64,000 nt of DNA, taken from Saccharomyces mikatae IFO 1815. Lineage: Eukaryota; Ascomycota; Saccharomycetes; Saccharomycetales; Saccharomycetaceae. The notes under the pieces were generated by a model. That model searched no databases. It was not told where the DNA came from and saw nothing but the letters and a program-made list of their open reading frames with translations. The DNA lies in the NCBI RefSeq assembly GCF_947241705.1, contig NC_079267.1:956501-1020500 (forward strand), written 5' to 3'. Each line of letters starts with the position of its first letter. Position 1 is the stretch's first letter. Both the position numbers and the translations under genes were made by a program. This document shows, in pieces, positions 19,751 through 29,428 of this stretch.

Positions 19751-20476
19751 ATGAACATGGGAGGTAGTAGCAGCACTGCTGCCAAAAAAGCAACCTGTAA
19801 AATATCGATGTTATGGAATTGGTATACAATTGATACTTGCTTCATTGCAAGATCTTGGAGAAATGACACTAAAGGGAAATTTGCCGGTTCTTGCATTGGT
19901 TGCTTTGCACTTGTGGTGGTGGCTCAATGGCTTACTCGTTTTTCAAGACAGTTTGATGTGGAGCTGTTAAAAAGGCAGAAAATAAAGCATTTGGCCAACT
20001 ACTCGCCGGAGGAGTATGTTGTTAAATGTGGAGATGAAGATGCAAAATCTGATATGGAAGAGCTACAAGGGTTCTACAACGAACCAAGTTGGAAAACAAC
20101 TTTAATTTCTCTACAAAAGAGTTTCATTTATAGTTTCTACGTTTGGGGTCCAAGAAGATTGAACGAACCCGAAGACGACTTACTAAAGAAGGTGTTATCA
20201 TGCTGCTCATTAGTAACTCCAGTTGATTTGTATCCCACCTTCCTGGATCACATGGTAAGAGTTACTATTTTTGTGCTGCAGTGGGGGCTGTCTTATATCA
20301 TCATGCTTTTATTCATGTATTATAACGGCTATATCATTATAAGTTGTTTAATAGGTGCTATTGTTGGTCGTTTCATTTTCTGCTATGAACCTCTTGGTTC
20401 TTTGGGTTCTAGCGGGTCCACACAGGGTACAGTGAGTTATGATAAAGAGAGTGATGATCGCAAATGTTGCTTATGA
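19751..20476 (+). CDS. CTR3: CTR3, high-affinity copper transporter
   Basis: The product (241 residues) is a plasma-membrane Cu(I) transporter that works as a trimer. Three transmembrane segments are visible: about 45-63 (SCIGCFALVVVAQWL), about 167-186 and about 190-208. The second carries the family's MxxxM copper-relay motif (MLLFM), and the third the GxxxG packing motif (GAIVG). The N-terminus has Met and paired Cys (MNMGG, CK, CF) and the C-terminus ends in CCL. The length equals the S. cerevisiae protein. The frame is intact, so the gene should be functional and induced by Mac1 under copper starvation. Confidence 0.97.
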   Translation: MNMGGSSSTAAKKATCKISMLWNWYTIDTCFIARSWRNDTKGKFAGSCIGCFALVVVAQWLTRFSRQFDVELLKRQKIKHLANYSPEEYVVKCGDEDAKSDMEELQGFYNEPSWKTTLISLQKSFIYSFYVWGPRRLNEPEDDLLKKVLSCCSLVTPVDLYPTFLDHMVRVTIFVLQWGLSYIIMLLFMYYNGYIIISCLIGAIVGRFIFCYEPLGSLGSSGSTQGTVSYDKESDDRKCCL

Positions 20477-20826
20477 AATAATAAAATGAGGTAATAGCTA
20501 CCAAGTCTCTATAAAGTTTACGCTTTTCCTATTCTTTCATAATACACTAGCAAATGTTACTATTAGTAGCAATGTTACAAGCTAAATAATAATTCATGTA
20601 AAAAATAAATAATTAATGGCACAAGGCATTCATAATTGGTACTGGCATGTTTGAGAAAGCTCACAATTTGAACATTAGTTTTTGTTGGAAGCGGGTTGGT
20701 TGGTCGGGTAATGAATCTCTTTCTTGGCCTGATGATGAAAAATATTAAACACTCATCTAAAGTCTTACAAAAAATGCGAAAGTCTTGAATCAATGTCAAT
20801 TTGACAATTATCAGTATTTTGGCTCC
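20477..20826. other. Intergenic between CTR3 and BER1
   Basis: This 350-base gap holds the CTR3 3' end and the BER1 promoter. The BER1 frame stays open upstream to 20785 without an ATG. I see no strong TATA box or other motif. Confidence 0.4.
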
Positions 20827-21651
20827 ATGGATTTAGAAGAGACTGTGACAAAGTTTAAAAAAACTGGCAAAAAGTCAGTGTCTAGTAGACCTTTCGAGGA
20901 AATTGTTCAGATAAATAGAGAGATTCTGAAGGAATCGGTATTCCTTTCAGATTTATTTCAAAACTTGCAGCCACACCTTAATAACATCAAGAAAATACGA
21001 TGTGTTGCAATTGGAAATTTTAAAAATGATTTTCCTGCTACCTACCAATTTGCTCTTCTTTTAGAGATCGTTAACTATATAGAAAGCGAAAATGCCAGAG
21101 ATATCCATATTTCCATATATGACCCGATATTTACTCAAGAAGAGATACAATACTTGAAAAGTTTGGGGAGCAAGTGGGTTATGGAGGAGGAATTTTCAGC
21201 GAACAATGCAAGCGATTATGAATCAGTACTATATTTTCTTCCTCACGCTCCTTTGAATTTAACTGAAAGTATACTATCATCGCAGCGTCCACATTTATGG
21301 CTGGCAAACAATATCATATTACACACTGACAGATACACTAAAGCTGTACTTTGTGAAAAATATCCTCATTTAGGCAAGTTAGTTCATTACTTAGAGCCCA
21401 ATATCGCGCTAGAAGCTAAGAAACATGATGATGCAGATGATTTCACCACATTTATTCCAAAGAGGAAAAGAAAATACAAGAACAATTCCTCCAGGCTCAG
21501 GGTCAAACTCCCTGAAATAGATTATGACACAATAGCAACGAAATTCACATCCTGCCAAATACTTACTGACTTTGATGGCGGAAAGTATTTGAAGGAAGAA
21601 CCCTGGATCAACTCTTTCTCTGATTTGACTTTACATGCTATAGGTTATTAG
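20827..21651 (+). CDS. BER1: BER1, SRR1-family protein
   Basis: The product has 274 residues, the same as the S. cerevisiae protein. Ber1 belongs to the SRR1-like family (related to plant SENSITIVITY TO RED LIGHT REDUCED 1); its deletion is linked to microtubule-related processes and benomyl sensitivity, but its biochemical role is not established. The SRR1 domain spans about 55-195, with conserved pieces [20 protein letters not shown], a helix rich in Glu/Tyr, and [10 protein letters not shown] basic patch ([12 protein letters not shown]) near residue 215 resembles a nuclear localisation signal. The ATG at 20827 is chosen by length; the frame is open 14 codons upstream but starts there only with TTG. 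Confidence 0.92.
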   Translation: MDLEETVTKFKKTGKKSVSSRPFEEIVQINREILKESVFLSDLFQNLQPHLNNIKKIRCVAIGNFKNDFPATYQFALLLEIVNYIESENARDIHISIYDPIFTQEEIQYLKSLGSKWVMEEEFSANNASDYESVLYFLPHAPLNLTESILSSQRPHLWLANNIILHTDRYTKAVLCEKYPHLGKLVHYLEPNIALEAKKHDDADDFTTFIPKRKRKYKNNSSRLRVKLPEIDYDTIATKFTSCQILTDFDGGKYLKEEPWINSFSDLTLHAIGY

Positions 21652-23676
21652 TATGATTATTTACTACATAATAATGTGTAGCTGACTTGTTGTCAGGAAT
21701 CGTAACCTTCAAAGATGAACAGATTCACTCATGTTTCGTCGTCAGCAGAAACATGAAGGCACTGATATCGTGGTTGCTAACGGAACTGAAAGTATTGCTA
21801 CTGCAAATTCAAAGAAGATCATGAAGGGACGCTATCTCAGTTTCTCATCTTCAAAATGGAAAGCTTGATAGTATCTATTAGAGAGCAAATGTTTAGCTTG
21901 CTTACGAAATGGCTATGTTTTAATTTCGGTCATAACAATAGTTGCTCCATAAAATAATACTTTGGCTTGGATAAAAGCGCCAGAGTTATAAAACTGCTTT
22001 TCCTGTCGCATATTATCGCCCCAGCCAAGGATACTTCTCGGACTCGAACAACGTTACTATTCAACTTATAAAAGGCTAAATTAGGCAAGTGCGTTTACTC
22101 CAAAGAGAAGCTCGCATTTAAGTTCGAACAAGTGCCTGCGAAGATCCTGTTTTTACTTCTAGGGCGAATCGATAAATAAGATTCTTTTTACAAACTTTTA
22201 GAGATCAGAGTTGGGGCCGAATGCAAACGAATCGTTGAATTGAGATCAGAAAGACCCATACCTAATGTTCATTTTATTATGCCAAGAATAAAATGATCGA
22301 ACGGCGCGATGTCCTTCAAGGGAAGAGGTATATTCTACAGCAGTCCACTGACAACCTTACAAATACAAGGAGTGCATTTCTTCTGATGGGTCCTAAGTAT
22401 AGTTAATTATACGAGAAAAGTCCCTTCCTCAAATATTTGGTACTTCAATATTTATTCGAACATGTTGTTTATACCATACATAATCATCTCATAAAAATTC
22501 ACCCATTCAAGACAATATGATGGATTACGCACGAAAATAGAAAGATTAACAAGATGGAAACAGCTCCTACGCATATCCTTTACGATATAAGTGATATAGA
22601 CACATCTCATCCGTGCTTCTTTCACGTAGTGAAAGAACTCCAGTAATTGTGCCAGTACCTGAATTAGTGCTTGCCTAGTAAGATGATACTTTTTTCTTAG
22701 CTTGCCTAATTTAAGAAATGATCATCGATTACTCTAAACAGCATACATAGTGGCAACCAGACACCCATACACAGCAGGTAGGAGTCATTTTTCCTTTTTT
22801 TTGTTGAGAAAATTCAACAGTTCTTTTCTTTTTTCTCATTTTTTTTCTTGCCTTGCCTTCGTTTCGAGAATTTTTCTTATTTTGTTCAGGTAAGGGACTG
22901 TTTCAGCTGAGGAGCGGTGGGGCAGTACCAATGACCATGATGACATAATTGCCCAAATAACATTGAAATGGCATCAGAGCTCACTGAAAAAACATCAATA
23001 GGCTCACAGAATAGATATAAATTTAATATGCCTGGTTTGTTAACGCTTAGAAAATTGAGCTGTATTATGCATTTCCGTTTAAGGTTGACGTATTTTTGGT
23101 AGTGCTTTTAGTATGATGATTTTGGTAGAGTGCTTTTAGTAGAATGTTTTGTTGCAGGAAGCTTGTACACGTGTGATGGAAGAGATCTAATACTCTCCTT
23201 TAAATTTCCTGCAGCTGTCCGTCAGTTGCTTGGTAGATCTTCTCGCTTCGCTTGTATACCGCCTTGAAAATTAAAGTTGCTCCTAGCACTCGTTTAGTTT
23301 TAATCCTTCGTAGTTTGCCTTGGTAAATTCCCTAGTCGCTTTTTCTATACGGCGTCGTCCCTGGAGGAGAATATCTTGCCTATAGATCTCTGTAGACAAA
23401 ATTAACTACGTCAATCTATTGTTCTGACTAAAAAAAAAGTTGAAATTGTTAAATTCTCAACAAACTTATCGCTTTTCAAGCCGCTGCAATCATAGTTCTT
23501 ACGCTTTTACATACAATTCATTCTTTCTTTAGAAAAAGAAGAATAAATATATAAGTTTTTGACACTTCATCTGCTCTTTGCTAATACTGTCTCTTTGAAT
23601 TTTGCGTTTCTTCTAAGACAACTTATAGATGCGATGCTGAGTTTAAAATAAAAAATCGGAAAGTCAAGTCGTTATA
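21652..23676. other. 2-kb gap, INA1 upstream region
   Basis: This is among the longest gaps without a recognised gene. A TATA box (TATATAAG, 23548-23555) lies 122 bases upstream of INA1. A 45-codon ATG frame occurs at 21731-21868. A sequence resembling an inverted tRNA B-box (GGACTCGAAC) near 22038 has no matching A-box, so no tRNA gene is called. S. cerevisiae annotation places a small hypothetical gene (YLR412C-A) in this gap, which I cannot identify here. I found no LTR. The length suggests extensive INA1 regulation or a non-coding transcript. Confidence 0.35.
21731..21868 (+). CDS. Candidate small ORF, 45 codons, unknown
   Basis: An ATG frame of 45 codons starts 79 bases after the BER1 stop (MFRRQQKHEGTDIVVANG...). 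It is basic, lacks a membrane segment and resembles nothing I know. A frame this short can occur by chance. It is listed because it is the only ATG frame of note near BER1 and its composition is balanced, not low-complexity. Confidence 0.15.
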   Translation: MFRRQQKHEGTDIVVANGTESIATANSKKIMKGRYLSFSSSKWKA

Positions 23677-25701
23677 ATGAATTTCAGACTACTCCTCCCG
23701 ATCTGTGCGTTATTGACATTCACAACATTTTTGTTGACCATTATTGCTACCTCGGGTTCTACCTCGAATTATAAACCAATAACGAACATTTACATCGGTA
23801 ATGCTGATATCTCAAAAATTAATGTTACAAAAGTTATGCCACAAGTTGGCCCAATTTTGACCGTGTTAGGTTCCGCATTGAGTGCTCCAAATACAACGGT
23901 AGACAGTATTTTTGGCGCTCTGAAAGCCATCGCTTCTACTGAGGCTTTGTCTCCTCTATTGCACTTATTGTCCAATGCTGCTGACACTGCGACTACATTA
24001 TCGTCTTTGACAAATTTGGCTCGAATGGCCTTATCAAGTTCCAATGCTGGTACCACTGCCGCCTTCTCTGCCCTTGATGAGTTGTTGACCACCTCCAAAA
24101 ATGCAACCGAACTCTTGGGTGGTTTCAGCACATTGGTATCGTCTATGTCAACAAATGCTACGTCTAATTCCTCTTCTTTGGAAAGTACTGTTTTAACCCT
24201 ATTAGTCGATTCTACAAACCCTATAGGCACTACTGAGTCTTTGATTACTTTGAATAATATGACCAGCGAAGAAAAGATACAATTGTTGCCTGTATTTGAG
24301 TTGTTTGGAAATTCAAAAAACACAACTGCTACATTAGATGCATTAGGAACCATAATGAACTCTACCATTCCAACTTCATTGGTTTCCTCATTGTTCAATT
24401 CTTTAAACACAAGTATTGCGAAGGGCAATAATGTCACCGAGACAATTACACAGCTAGGTTCGATGGTTCCTGCCACTTTGAAACCAGCTGTACAGGCTGT
24501 TATTACTTTATTTGATGAAACTACATCTCAAAACGTAACTTTGTCCGTATTGAGCACTATGATTTCTGAGAACATAACCGAATCGCCTTCTGCTAAAGTT
24601 GCTATGGTTGCCCTAACTGATTTATTGGATTATAGTACAAACCAAACAGAACTTCTTTTATCTGTTGAAGGTTTAGCTGCCTCAAGTGAAGCCGCTTCCT
24701 CTACTAATCAATTAGTGGCACTTGATGAAATACTTTCTAGCAGTGCTAACGCATCCACAGTCGTTTCCCTAGTTCCAGCCTTGGAATCTCAACTGGCCAA
24801 AAACACCGCATTGCTTCAATATGTTCCATATTTATTCAGTCTACTATCTGCATCTAAAGACCCAGTATTGAGTTTCTCATCTTTGGTCAACATCACCAAG
24901 TGGGCAGAGACTAACGCTGCTACCTTTTCACCAATGTTGAAAATTCTGAACTCCGCTGAAAAAGTGACGGCAATCACACCAGAAGAACTTAAGGAGATAA
25001 CTCCTTCTATCCTTGAATATTTGCAAATTCCTGTCAATTATCGTTTATCCATCTTCACGATGTGTCGTGCTCACTTAAACAAAACAATGTATTCGTGTAG
25101 TAAGTCACACGCAGTTCAAAACATGGATTTCAGATCGATTGTGTACGATAACATCGAAGGATCAGAATTCAAGCCTTATATGGATGCTTTGAATATTGGT
25201 AAAGATGATCTACATTTAGATGGTCAATTACAAGACAGACAACACATGTATGTTCCTGCAGTCAGAGCTGCTTTGGCCATGAATTTATTGTGCATCATCA
25301 TCACCTTCTTCCTAATGATATACCTGCTCTTGTTAAGTAGACGTTCTGTGGTCAATCAAAAACAATGGTTAGTGTTAGGATTCATTTCCTGTTGGGTATG
25401 TATTTTCAGCGGGTTGGGTAGTACCATCTTCAGCGTTATTCTCAATCTCATGAAATCCGGTAGCAAAAAGGATGATTACGACGTCATAATTTCCGGTTCT
25501 TCTCCATTTTATGGTCTCATGTGGTCTGGTTTTGTATTAGCTGTCCTTGTATTTCTCTGCATTGCATACTGCTGGTGGATCAGCAGAAGAGGGGCCGGCG
25601 TTGTTGAAGCTGAAAAAACTGTTCAAGAAAGTGATTCAACTTCAAGGATCATTGAAGAGCATGAAAGTATCATTGATGCTGAAAAGAACTTCTCTAGGTA
25701 A
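23677..25701 (+). CDS. INA1: INA1, SUR7/PalI-family membrane protein with large extracellular insert
   Basis: The product (674 residues) is an integral plasma-membrane protein of unknown function, related to PUN1 next door and to the unlinked FAT3. Its topology is claudin-like: TM1 at about 5-27, a very long external loop, then TM2 (about 527-552), TM3 (about 565-590) and TM4 (about 610-633), and an acidic cytosolic tail. The family framework is clear ([13 protein letters not shown], then a Cys-containing YRLSIFTMC and [12 protein letters not shown]). Between them lies an insert of roughly 375 residues (about 70-445) rich in Ser/Thr/Asn, with many N-glycosylation sequons and degenerate helical repeats such as [16 protein letters not shown]. 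The start ATG is at 23677. Confidence 0.93.
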   Translation: MNFRLLLPICALLTFTTFLLTIIATSGSTSNYKPITNIYIGNADISKINVTKVMPQVGPILTVLGSALSAPNTTVDSIFGALKAIASTEALSPLLHLLSNAADTATTLSSLTNLARMALSSSNAGTTAAFSALDELLTTSKNATELLGGFSTLVSSMSTNATSNSSSLESTVLTLLVDSTNPIGTTESLITLNNMTSEEKIQLLPVFELFGNSKNTTATLDALGTIMNSTIPTSLVSSLFNSLNTSIAKGNNVTETITQLGSMVPATLKPAVQAVITLFDETTSQNVTLSVLSTMISENITESPSAKVAMVALTDLLDYSTNQTELLLSVEGLAASSEAASSTNQLVALDEILSSSANASTVVSLVPALESQLAKNTALLQYVPYLFSLLSASKDPVLSFSSLVNITKWAETNAATFSPMLKILNSAEKVTAITPEELKEITPSILEYLQIPVNYRLSIFTMCRAHLNKTMYSCSKSHAVQNMDFRSIVYDNIEGSEFKPYMDALNIGKDDLHLDGQLQDRQHMYVPAVRAALAMNLLCIIITFFLMIYLLLLSRRSVVNQKQWLVLGFISCWVCIFSGLGSTIFSVILNLMKSGSKKDDYDVIISGSSPFYGLMWSGFVLAVLVFLCIAYCWWISRRGAGVVEAEKTVQESDSTSRIIEEHESIIDAEKNFSR

Positions 25702-25857
25702 AAATTATTCAAAAATGTAATTCCATTTTGCAAAAATTTTCATTCTCCAACTTTTTAATTTTCTTTATAATCTGAATTGTATAGACAGTATATTTTAATC
25801 ATATTTAATACGAAATAGAGCACCAAAAATCAATTAATAAACGTTCTCCATACACAT

Positions 25858-26649
25858 TCATATTAATGGTTTCTCCTCAATTGGTGCGTTTGCGTGTACG
25901 ACAGTCGGCCTCGACCTGACACTGCACCATAGAATGAAATTTAGTAAGGCCCCAACAACAGCTCCCCACATCAGACCTTGGTAAATTCTACCAATGCTCA
26001 TTGAAATACCATAGTCATCATAGTTGTGCTTCAAGATGTACTTGATGTATGAGTAAGTGCCCAAACATGAACCTATACTCACCAATAGCGCAACGAAAGC
26101 AAAGAATGAAAAAAAGGCGCCGCCCCACGCTAACGGTCTGATATGGAGAACGCAGCGCAGAATATTGAAGGCTAGATTGACAAAAGTCAACACGATACCA
26201 ATTAGGATGGTGATGAACATACATTTGACTAAATTGTTGTAGTATGTCATCTTACTCCTGAGTTTTTCTGGCAAGACAATATCTGCCACGGAATCTATCA
26301 GCTCCAAAGCCTCGTTTTTTTCGATATTGTCATACACTAATGACGTTAGGTTGAATTTTTGAATTCCGTTTGGTGACGAACACGATTGAATATTACGCGA
26401 CGAATCCTCTATGCAGTATGACCAAAGCCCTATATTAATGTAGGCCGGCAAACCCAACGAGGACAGTGTAACAGAAGTTAAAGAAGGGAAGACCTTCGAT
26501 ACCTTCATCTGTGACAGATCCAATTCTGCACAGTAGATTTTATTTATAGGACTGTAGTTCTTTGTTGAACCTGCACATGCAATGATGGCCAATATGAGTG
26601 CTCCAAGCGAAAATATAGCCGCAAAAAATAATGTGAAAAAATTTCTCAT
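25858..26649 (-). CDS. PUN1: PUN1, nitrogen-stress-induced plasma-membrane protein
   Basis: The product has 263 residues and matches yeast Pun1, a SUR7/PalI-family tetraspan protein induced under nitrogen limitation and linked to filamentous growth and cell-wall integrity. TM1 is at about 5-27; the first external loop contains NYSPINKIYCAELDLSQMKV and a Cys pair (WSYC, QSCSS). TM2 to TM4 lie at about 142-165, 175-198 and 215-240, followed by a short tail. It is a paralogue of INA1, which points toward it from the other strand; the stops are 156 bases apart. Compared with INA1 it lacks the long extracellular insert. The start ATG is at 26649-26647. Confidence 0.94.
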   Translation of the reverse strand: MRNFFTLFFAAIFSLGALILAIIACAGSTKNYSPINKIYCAELDLSQMKVSKVFPSLTSVTLSSLGLPAYINIGLWSYCIEDSSRNIQSCSSPNGIQKFNLTSLVYDNIEKNEALELIDSVADIVLPEKLRSKMTYYNNLVKCMFITILIGIVLTFVNLAFNILRCVLHIRPLAWGGAFFSFFAFVALLVSIGSCLGTYSYIKYILKHNYDDYGISMSIGRIYQGLMWGAVVGALLNFILWCSVRSRPTVVHANAPIEEKPLI

Positions 26650-27511
26650 GTTTATATCCTTTCTTCGATGATGTACTTATTTTTTCTTAGCAGTCGAATT
26701 GTTTTATCAAATCTCAATAATATATAGCAGTTTCTAGTCTTGCGCTTTTTTGTTTTAGTTCGCCTTCTGAGCAGCAAAAAGTCAAGAATAGAGAGACTAT
26801 TAAACACACATTGACTACTGAGACATGGAAACGCAACATCCTCGCATATATATACCTCTCAGCCAATTTTCTTGTAAGAAACGCTAAAAATATCGAGCTG
26901 GGCTTGGTTGATGATACGCCCGATCGGGAAATACCGCTTGGCACCTGCTGCGTTCTTTTTCTCTCTGGCCAGACCGGGTGGCCCCCGCAACGATCAATGG
27001 CGGCTATCTGGTGATGTTGAAAGACGAATAGGTGAGGAAGCTCTTGAAACCTAGATAAGAGGCTTTAACAGCTTTCATAAGCTCAGTCCTGGCATGCTTG
27101 AAAGGGGTTCCGCTGACTACAGCGTACATCATTTTATGGCTCACGCAATTGTTAGCGGGGAGAGAGCGGCATGTTTGATGCAAAGCATGTAAAAAGAGAA
27201 GTGCAAATGAATGATCAAGCTTTTGATCTGTGGTGTTCACAATGTGCTCTGCTTTTCTCTGGCGCAATCTTAATGAGGCGTAGTGGCGTATTAAGAAGCC
27301 CCTTTCATATAAGAATGCTTCACTTCGCCTTGTTTTTCCAGGCGCGTTTTTTTAGTATTAGCGAAGAGGAGAAAGGGTTTCACATGTTTCTTCTGAAAAG
27401 ATGGAGATTGAGGAAGGAAAAAAATCAGCCAAAGGTTACTCAAGATAGAATAAGGGACCTCTGCTAGGAGGAAAGAAGCTTGGTGTAGTTTGGAGGTATT
27501 TTTTGAGAAAA
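26650..27511. promoter_or_regulatory. Divergent PUN1/VPS36 promoter region
   Basis: This 862-base gap contains two stress-response elements (AGGGG at 27103-27107 and CCCCT at 27299-27303), one GATAAG (27054-27059) and a GATAA close to PUN1 (minus strand, near 26707), compatible with stress and nitrogen control of PUN1. A 10-bp palindrome CCCGATCGGG (26919-26928) and a GC-rich patch (about 26968-26995) stand out. S. cerevisiae annotation has doubtful frames here (YLR415C, YLR416C). The corresponding minus-strand frames at 26714-26944 and 27004-27267 open with non-ATG codons here, so I do not call them. Confidence 0.45.
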
Positions 27512-29224
27512 ATGGAATATTGGCACTATGTGGAAACTACGTCATCGGGTCAACCTCTTCTTCGAGAAGGCGAAAAAGATATCTTTATCGATCAATCTGT
27601 AGGCCTTTACCATGGCAAATCAAAAATACTGCAAAGACAGAGGGGCAGAGTTTTCTTAACTTCACAAAGGATCATCTATATCGATGATATCAAGCCCACT
27701 TATAACTCGCTTGGACTGGAATTGGATGACATAGCGTATGTAAATTATTCGTCAGGATTCCTGACAAGGTCGCCTCGTTTAATTCTGTTTTTCAAGGACT
27801 CTTCCAGTAAGGACGCACTTGAGAAGATTGTGAATACTGCAAATGATATTGTTGTTTCAACGTGGGTCTGCCCCATTTGTATGGTGTCGAACGAAACAGA
27901 GGGAGAATTTACCAGGGACACTCTACCTGCACCCAATTGTATCAATTGCGGTGTGCCTGCGGATTATGAACTCACTAAGTCTTCGATAAATTCTTCTAAT
28001 GCAATAGAATTGAACTCAAACTCAGAAAATAAATTTGTATCGAGCTCTGGGAATGTTTGTCCCGCATGTACTTTTGCTAACCATCCTCAAATAGGTAACT
28101 GTGAAATTTGCGGTCACAGATTGCCTAATGCTTCTAAGATACGATCTAAAATTAGCAGGCTTAAAAACTTTCATGATTCTAGAATCCATATTGAGTTGGA
28201 AAAACATTCACTAGGTAAAAGCAAGAGCTCACACTCGACACCATCTTCCTCCTATTCAACAACAACACCCACAGAGTTTGTGCAATTGAGCTTCCGTAAA
28301 TCTGATGGTGTTTTGTTTTCGCAAGCCACCGAGAGGGCTTTGGAGAATATACTTAGTGAAAAGAACAAGTATATTTTCAACCAGAACGTGGTCTCTGTCA
28401 ATGGTATAGAAATAACAAAGGAGGCAAATGCTCACGACTACAATAATGATATGCCATTCATAGAGACCAAGTTGAGCAGAATTGGCATTGCTAGCTTGGA
28501 AAAAACCAGAGAAAACCAGCTTTTGAATAATGATATCCTTTTCAATAATGCGTTGACCGACCTTAATAAGCTAATGTCTTTGGCCACCAGCATTGAGAGG
28601 TTATACAAAAATAGTAACAAAACAATGAAAACGAAAACAATGAACCTTCCGGATGAATCGACCCTAAATGAATCAAAAATAAGAAGACCGCTACTAATAC
28701 TAGATAGAGAAAAATTCCTTAACAAAGGGTTGTTCTTGGATGAGATCGCAAGGGAAATTTATGAGTTTACATTATCTGAATTCAAAGACCTCAACGACGA
28801 CGACAACAATACCAATTATATGATCATTACTCTGGTAGATCTATATGCAATGTACAACAAATCTATGCGTATAGGTACAGGCCTCATATCTCCAATGGAA
28901 ATGAGAGAAGCATGCGAAAGGTTTGAGCATCTAGGCTTAAACGAATTGAGATTAGTGAAAGTTAATAAGAGAATTCTATGTTTAACGAGCGAAAAGTTTG
29001 ACGTTGTAAAAGATAAATTAGTAGATTTGATAGGTGAATATCCCGGCTCTGATCTTCTAAAACTGACACAAATCTTGAGTTCGAGTAATTCAAAATCGAA
29101 CTGGACGTTAGGTATCCTTATGGAAATGTTGCAGAATTGTGTTAATGAGGGCGATTTGCTGATAGACAAACAGCTTAGTGGAATTTACTATTATAAAAAC
29201 TCTTATTGGCCCTCGCATACATAA
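27512..29224 (+). CDS. VPS36: VPS36, ESCRT-II subunit with GLUE domain
   Basis: The product (570 residues) is the ubiquitin- and phosphoinositide-binding subunit of ESCRT-II, which sorts ubiquitylated cargo into multivesicular bodies at endosomes. The split PH-like GLUE domain occupies about 1-280 and is interrupted by two Npl4-type zinc fingers: NZF1 from C120 (CPICMVSN) to C146, and NZF2 from C183 (CPACTFANHPQIGNCEIC) to C200. The C-terminal half forms the EAP45 tandem winged-helix domains that contact Vps22 and Vps25. All eight zinc-binding cysteines are present. The ATG at 27512 gives MEYWHYVETT as in S. cerevisiae (566 residues remembered); an upstream in-frame TTG is not used. Confidence 0.96.
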   Translation: MEYWHYVETTSSGQPLLREGEKDIFIDQSVGLYHGKSKILQRQRGRVFLTSQRIIYIDDIKPTYNSLGLELDDIAYVNYSSGFLTRSPRLILFFKDSSSKDALEKIVNTANDIVVSTWVCPICMVSNETEGEFTRDTLPAPNCINCGVPADYELTKSSINSSNAIELNSNSENKFVSSSGNVCPACTFANHPQIGNCEICGHRLPNASKIRSKISRLKNFHDSRIHIELEKHSLGKSKSSHSTPSSSYSTTTPTEFVQLSFRKSDGVLFSQATERALENILSEKNKYIFNQNVVSVNGIEITKEANAHDYNNDMPFIETKLSRIGIASLEKTRENQLLNNDILFNNALTDLNKLMSLATSIERLYKNSNKTMKTKTMNLPDESTLNESKIRRPLLILDREKFLNKGLFLDEIAREIYEFTLSEFKDLNDDDNNTNYMIITLVDLYAMYNKSMRIGTGLISPMEMREACERFEHLGLNELRLVKVNKRILCLTSEKFDVVKDKLVDLIGEYPGSDLLKLTQILSSSNSKSNWTLGILMEMLQNCVNEGDLLIDKQLSGIYYYKNSYWPSHT

Positions 29225-29428
29225 CTAACGAACGCACGGTTTATTCGCCTGCTCATAATACTACATCCTCGTTTATAAATATTCTACATATAAACATGTG
29301 ATTAAACAACTTCACCCCAGTATTTAAGATAACAATGATAAAATAGTGCATATTACATAATTTTCACAATGTAAATGTGGACTGCATCATTGCCAGTAGC
29401 TAGAATACAATTTCCTCCTTTTCTCTTT

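Noticed and set aside
22030-22050. GGACTCGAAC, resembling an inverted Pol III B-box
   Set aside because: No A-box, acceptor pairing or T-run terminator at the expected distances. An isolated TFIIIC site is possible but one short match is not evidence.
23790-24476. 228-codon minus-strand frame inside INA1
   Set aside because: It mirrors the repetitive Ser/Thr/Asn-rich insert of INA1; low-complexity coding sequence often leaves a long open antisense frame.
26714-27267. Minus-strand frames corresponding to YLR415C and YLR416C
   Set aside because: In this sequence both open with non-ATG codons, lie in the PUN1/VPS36 promoter and show no protein-like conservation that I can judge.
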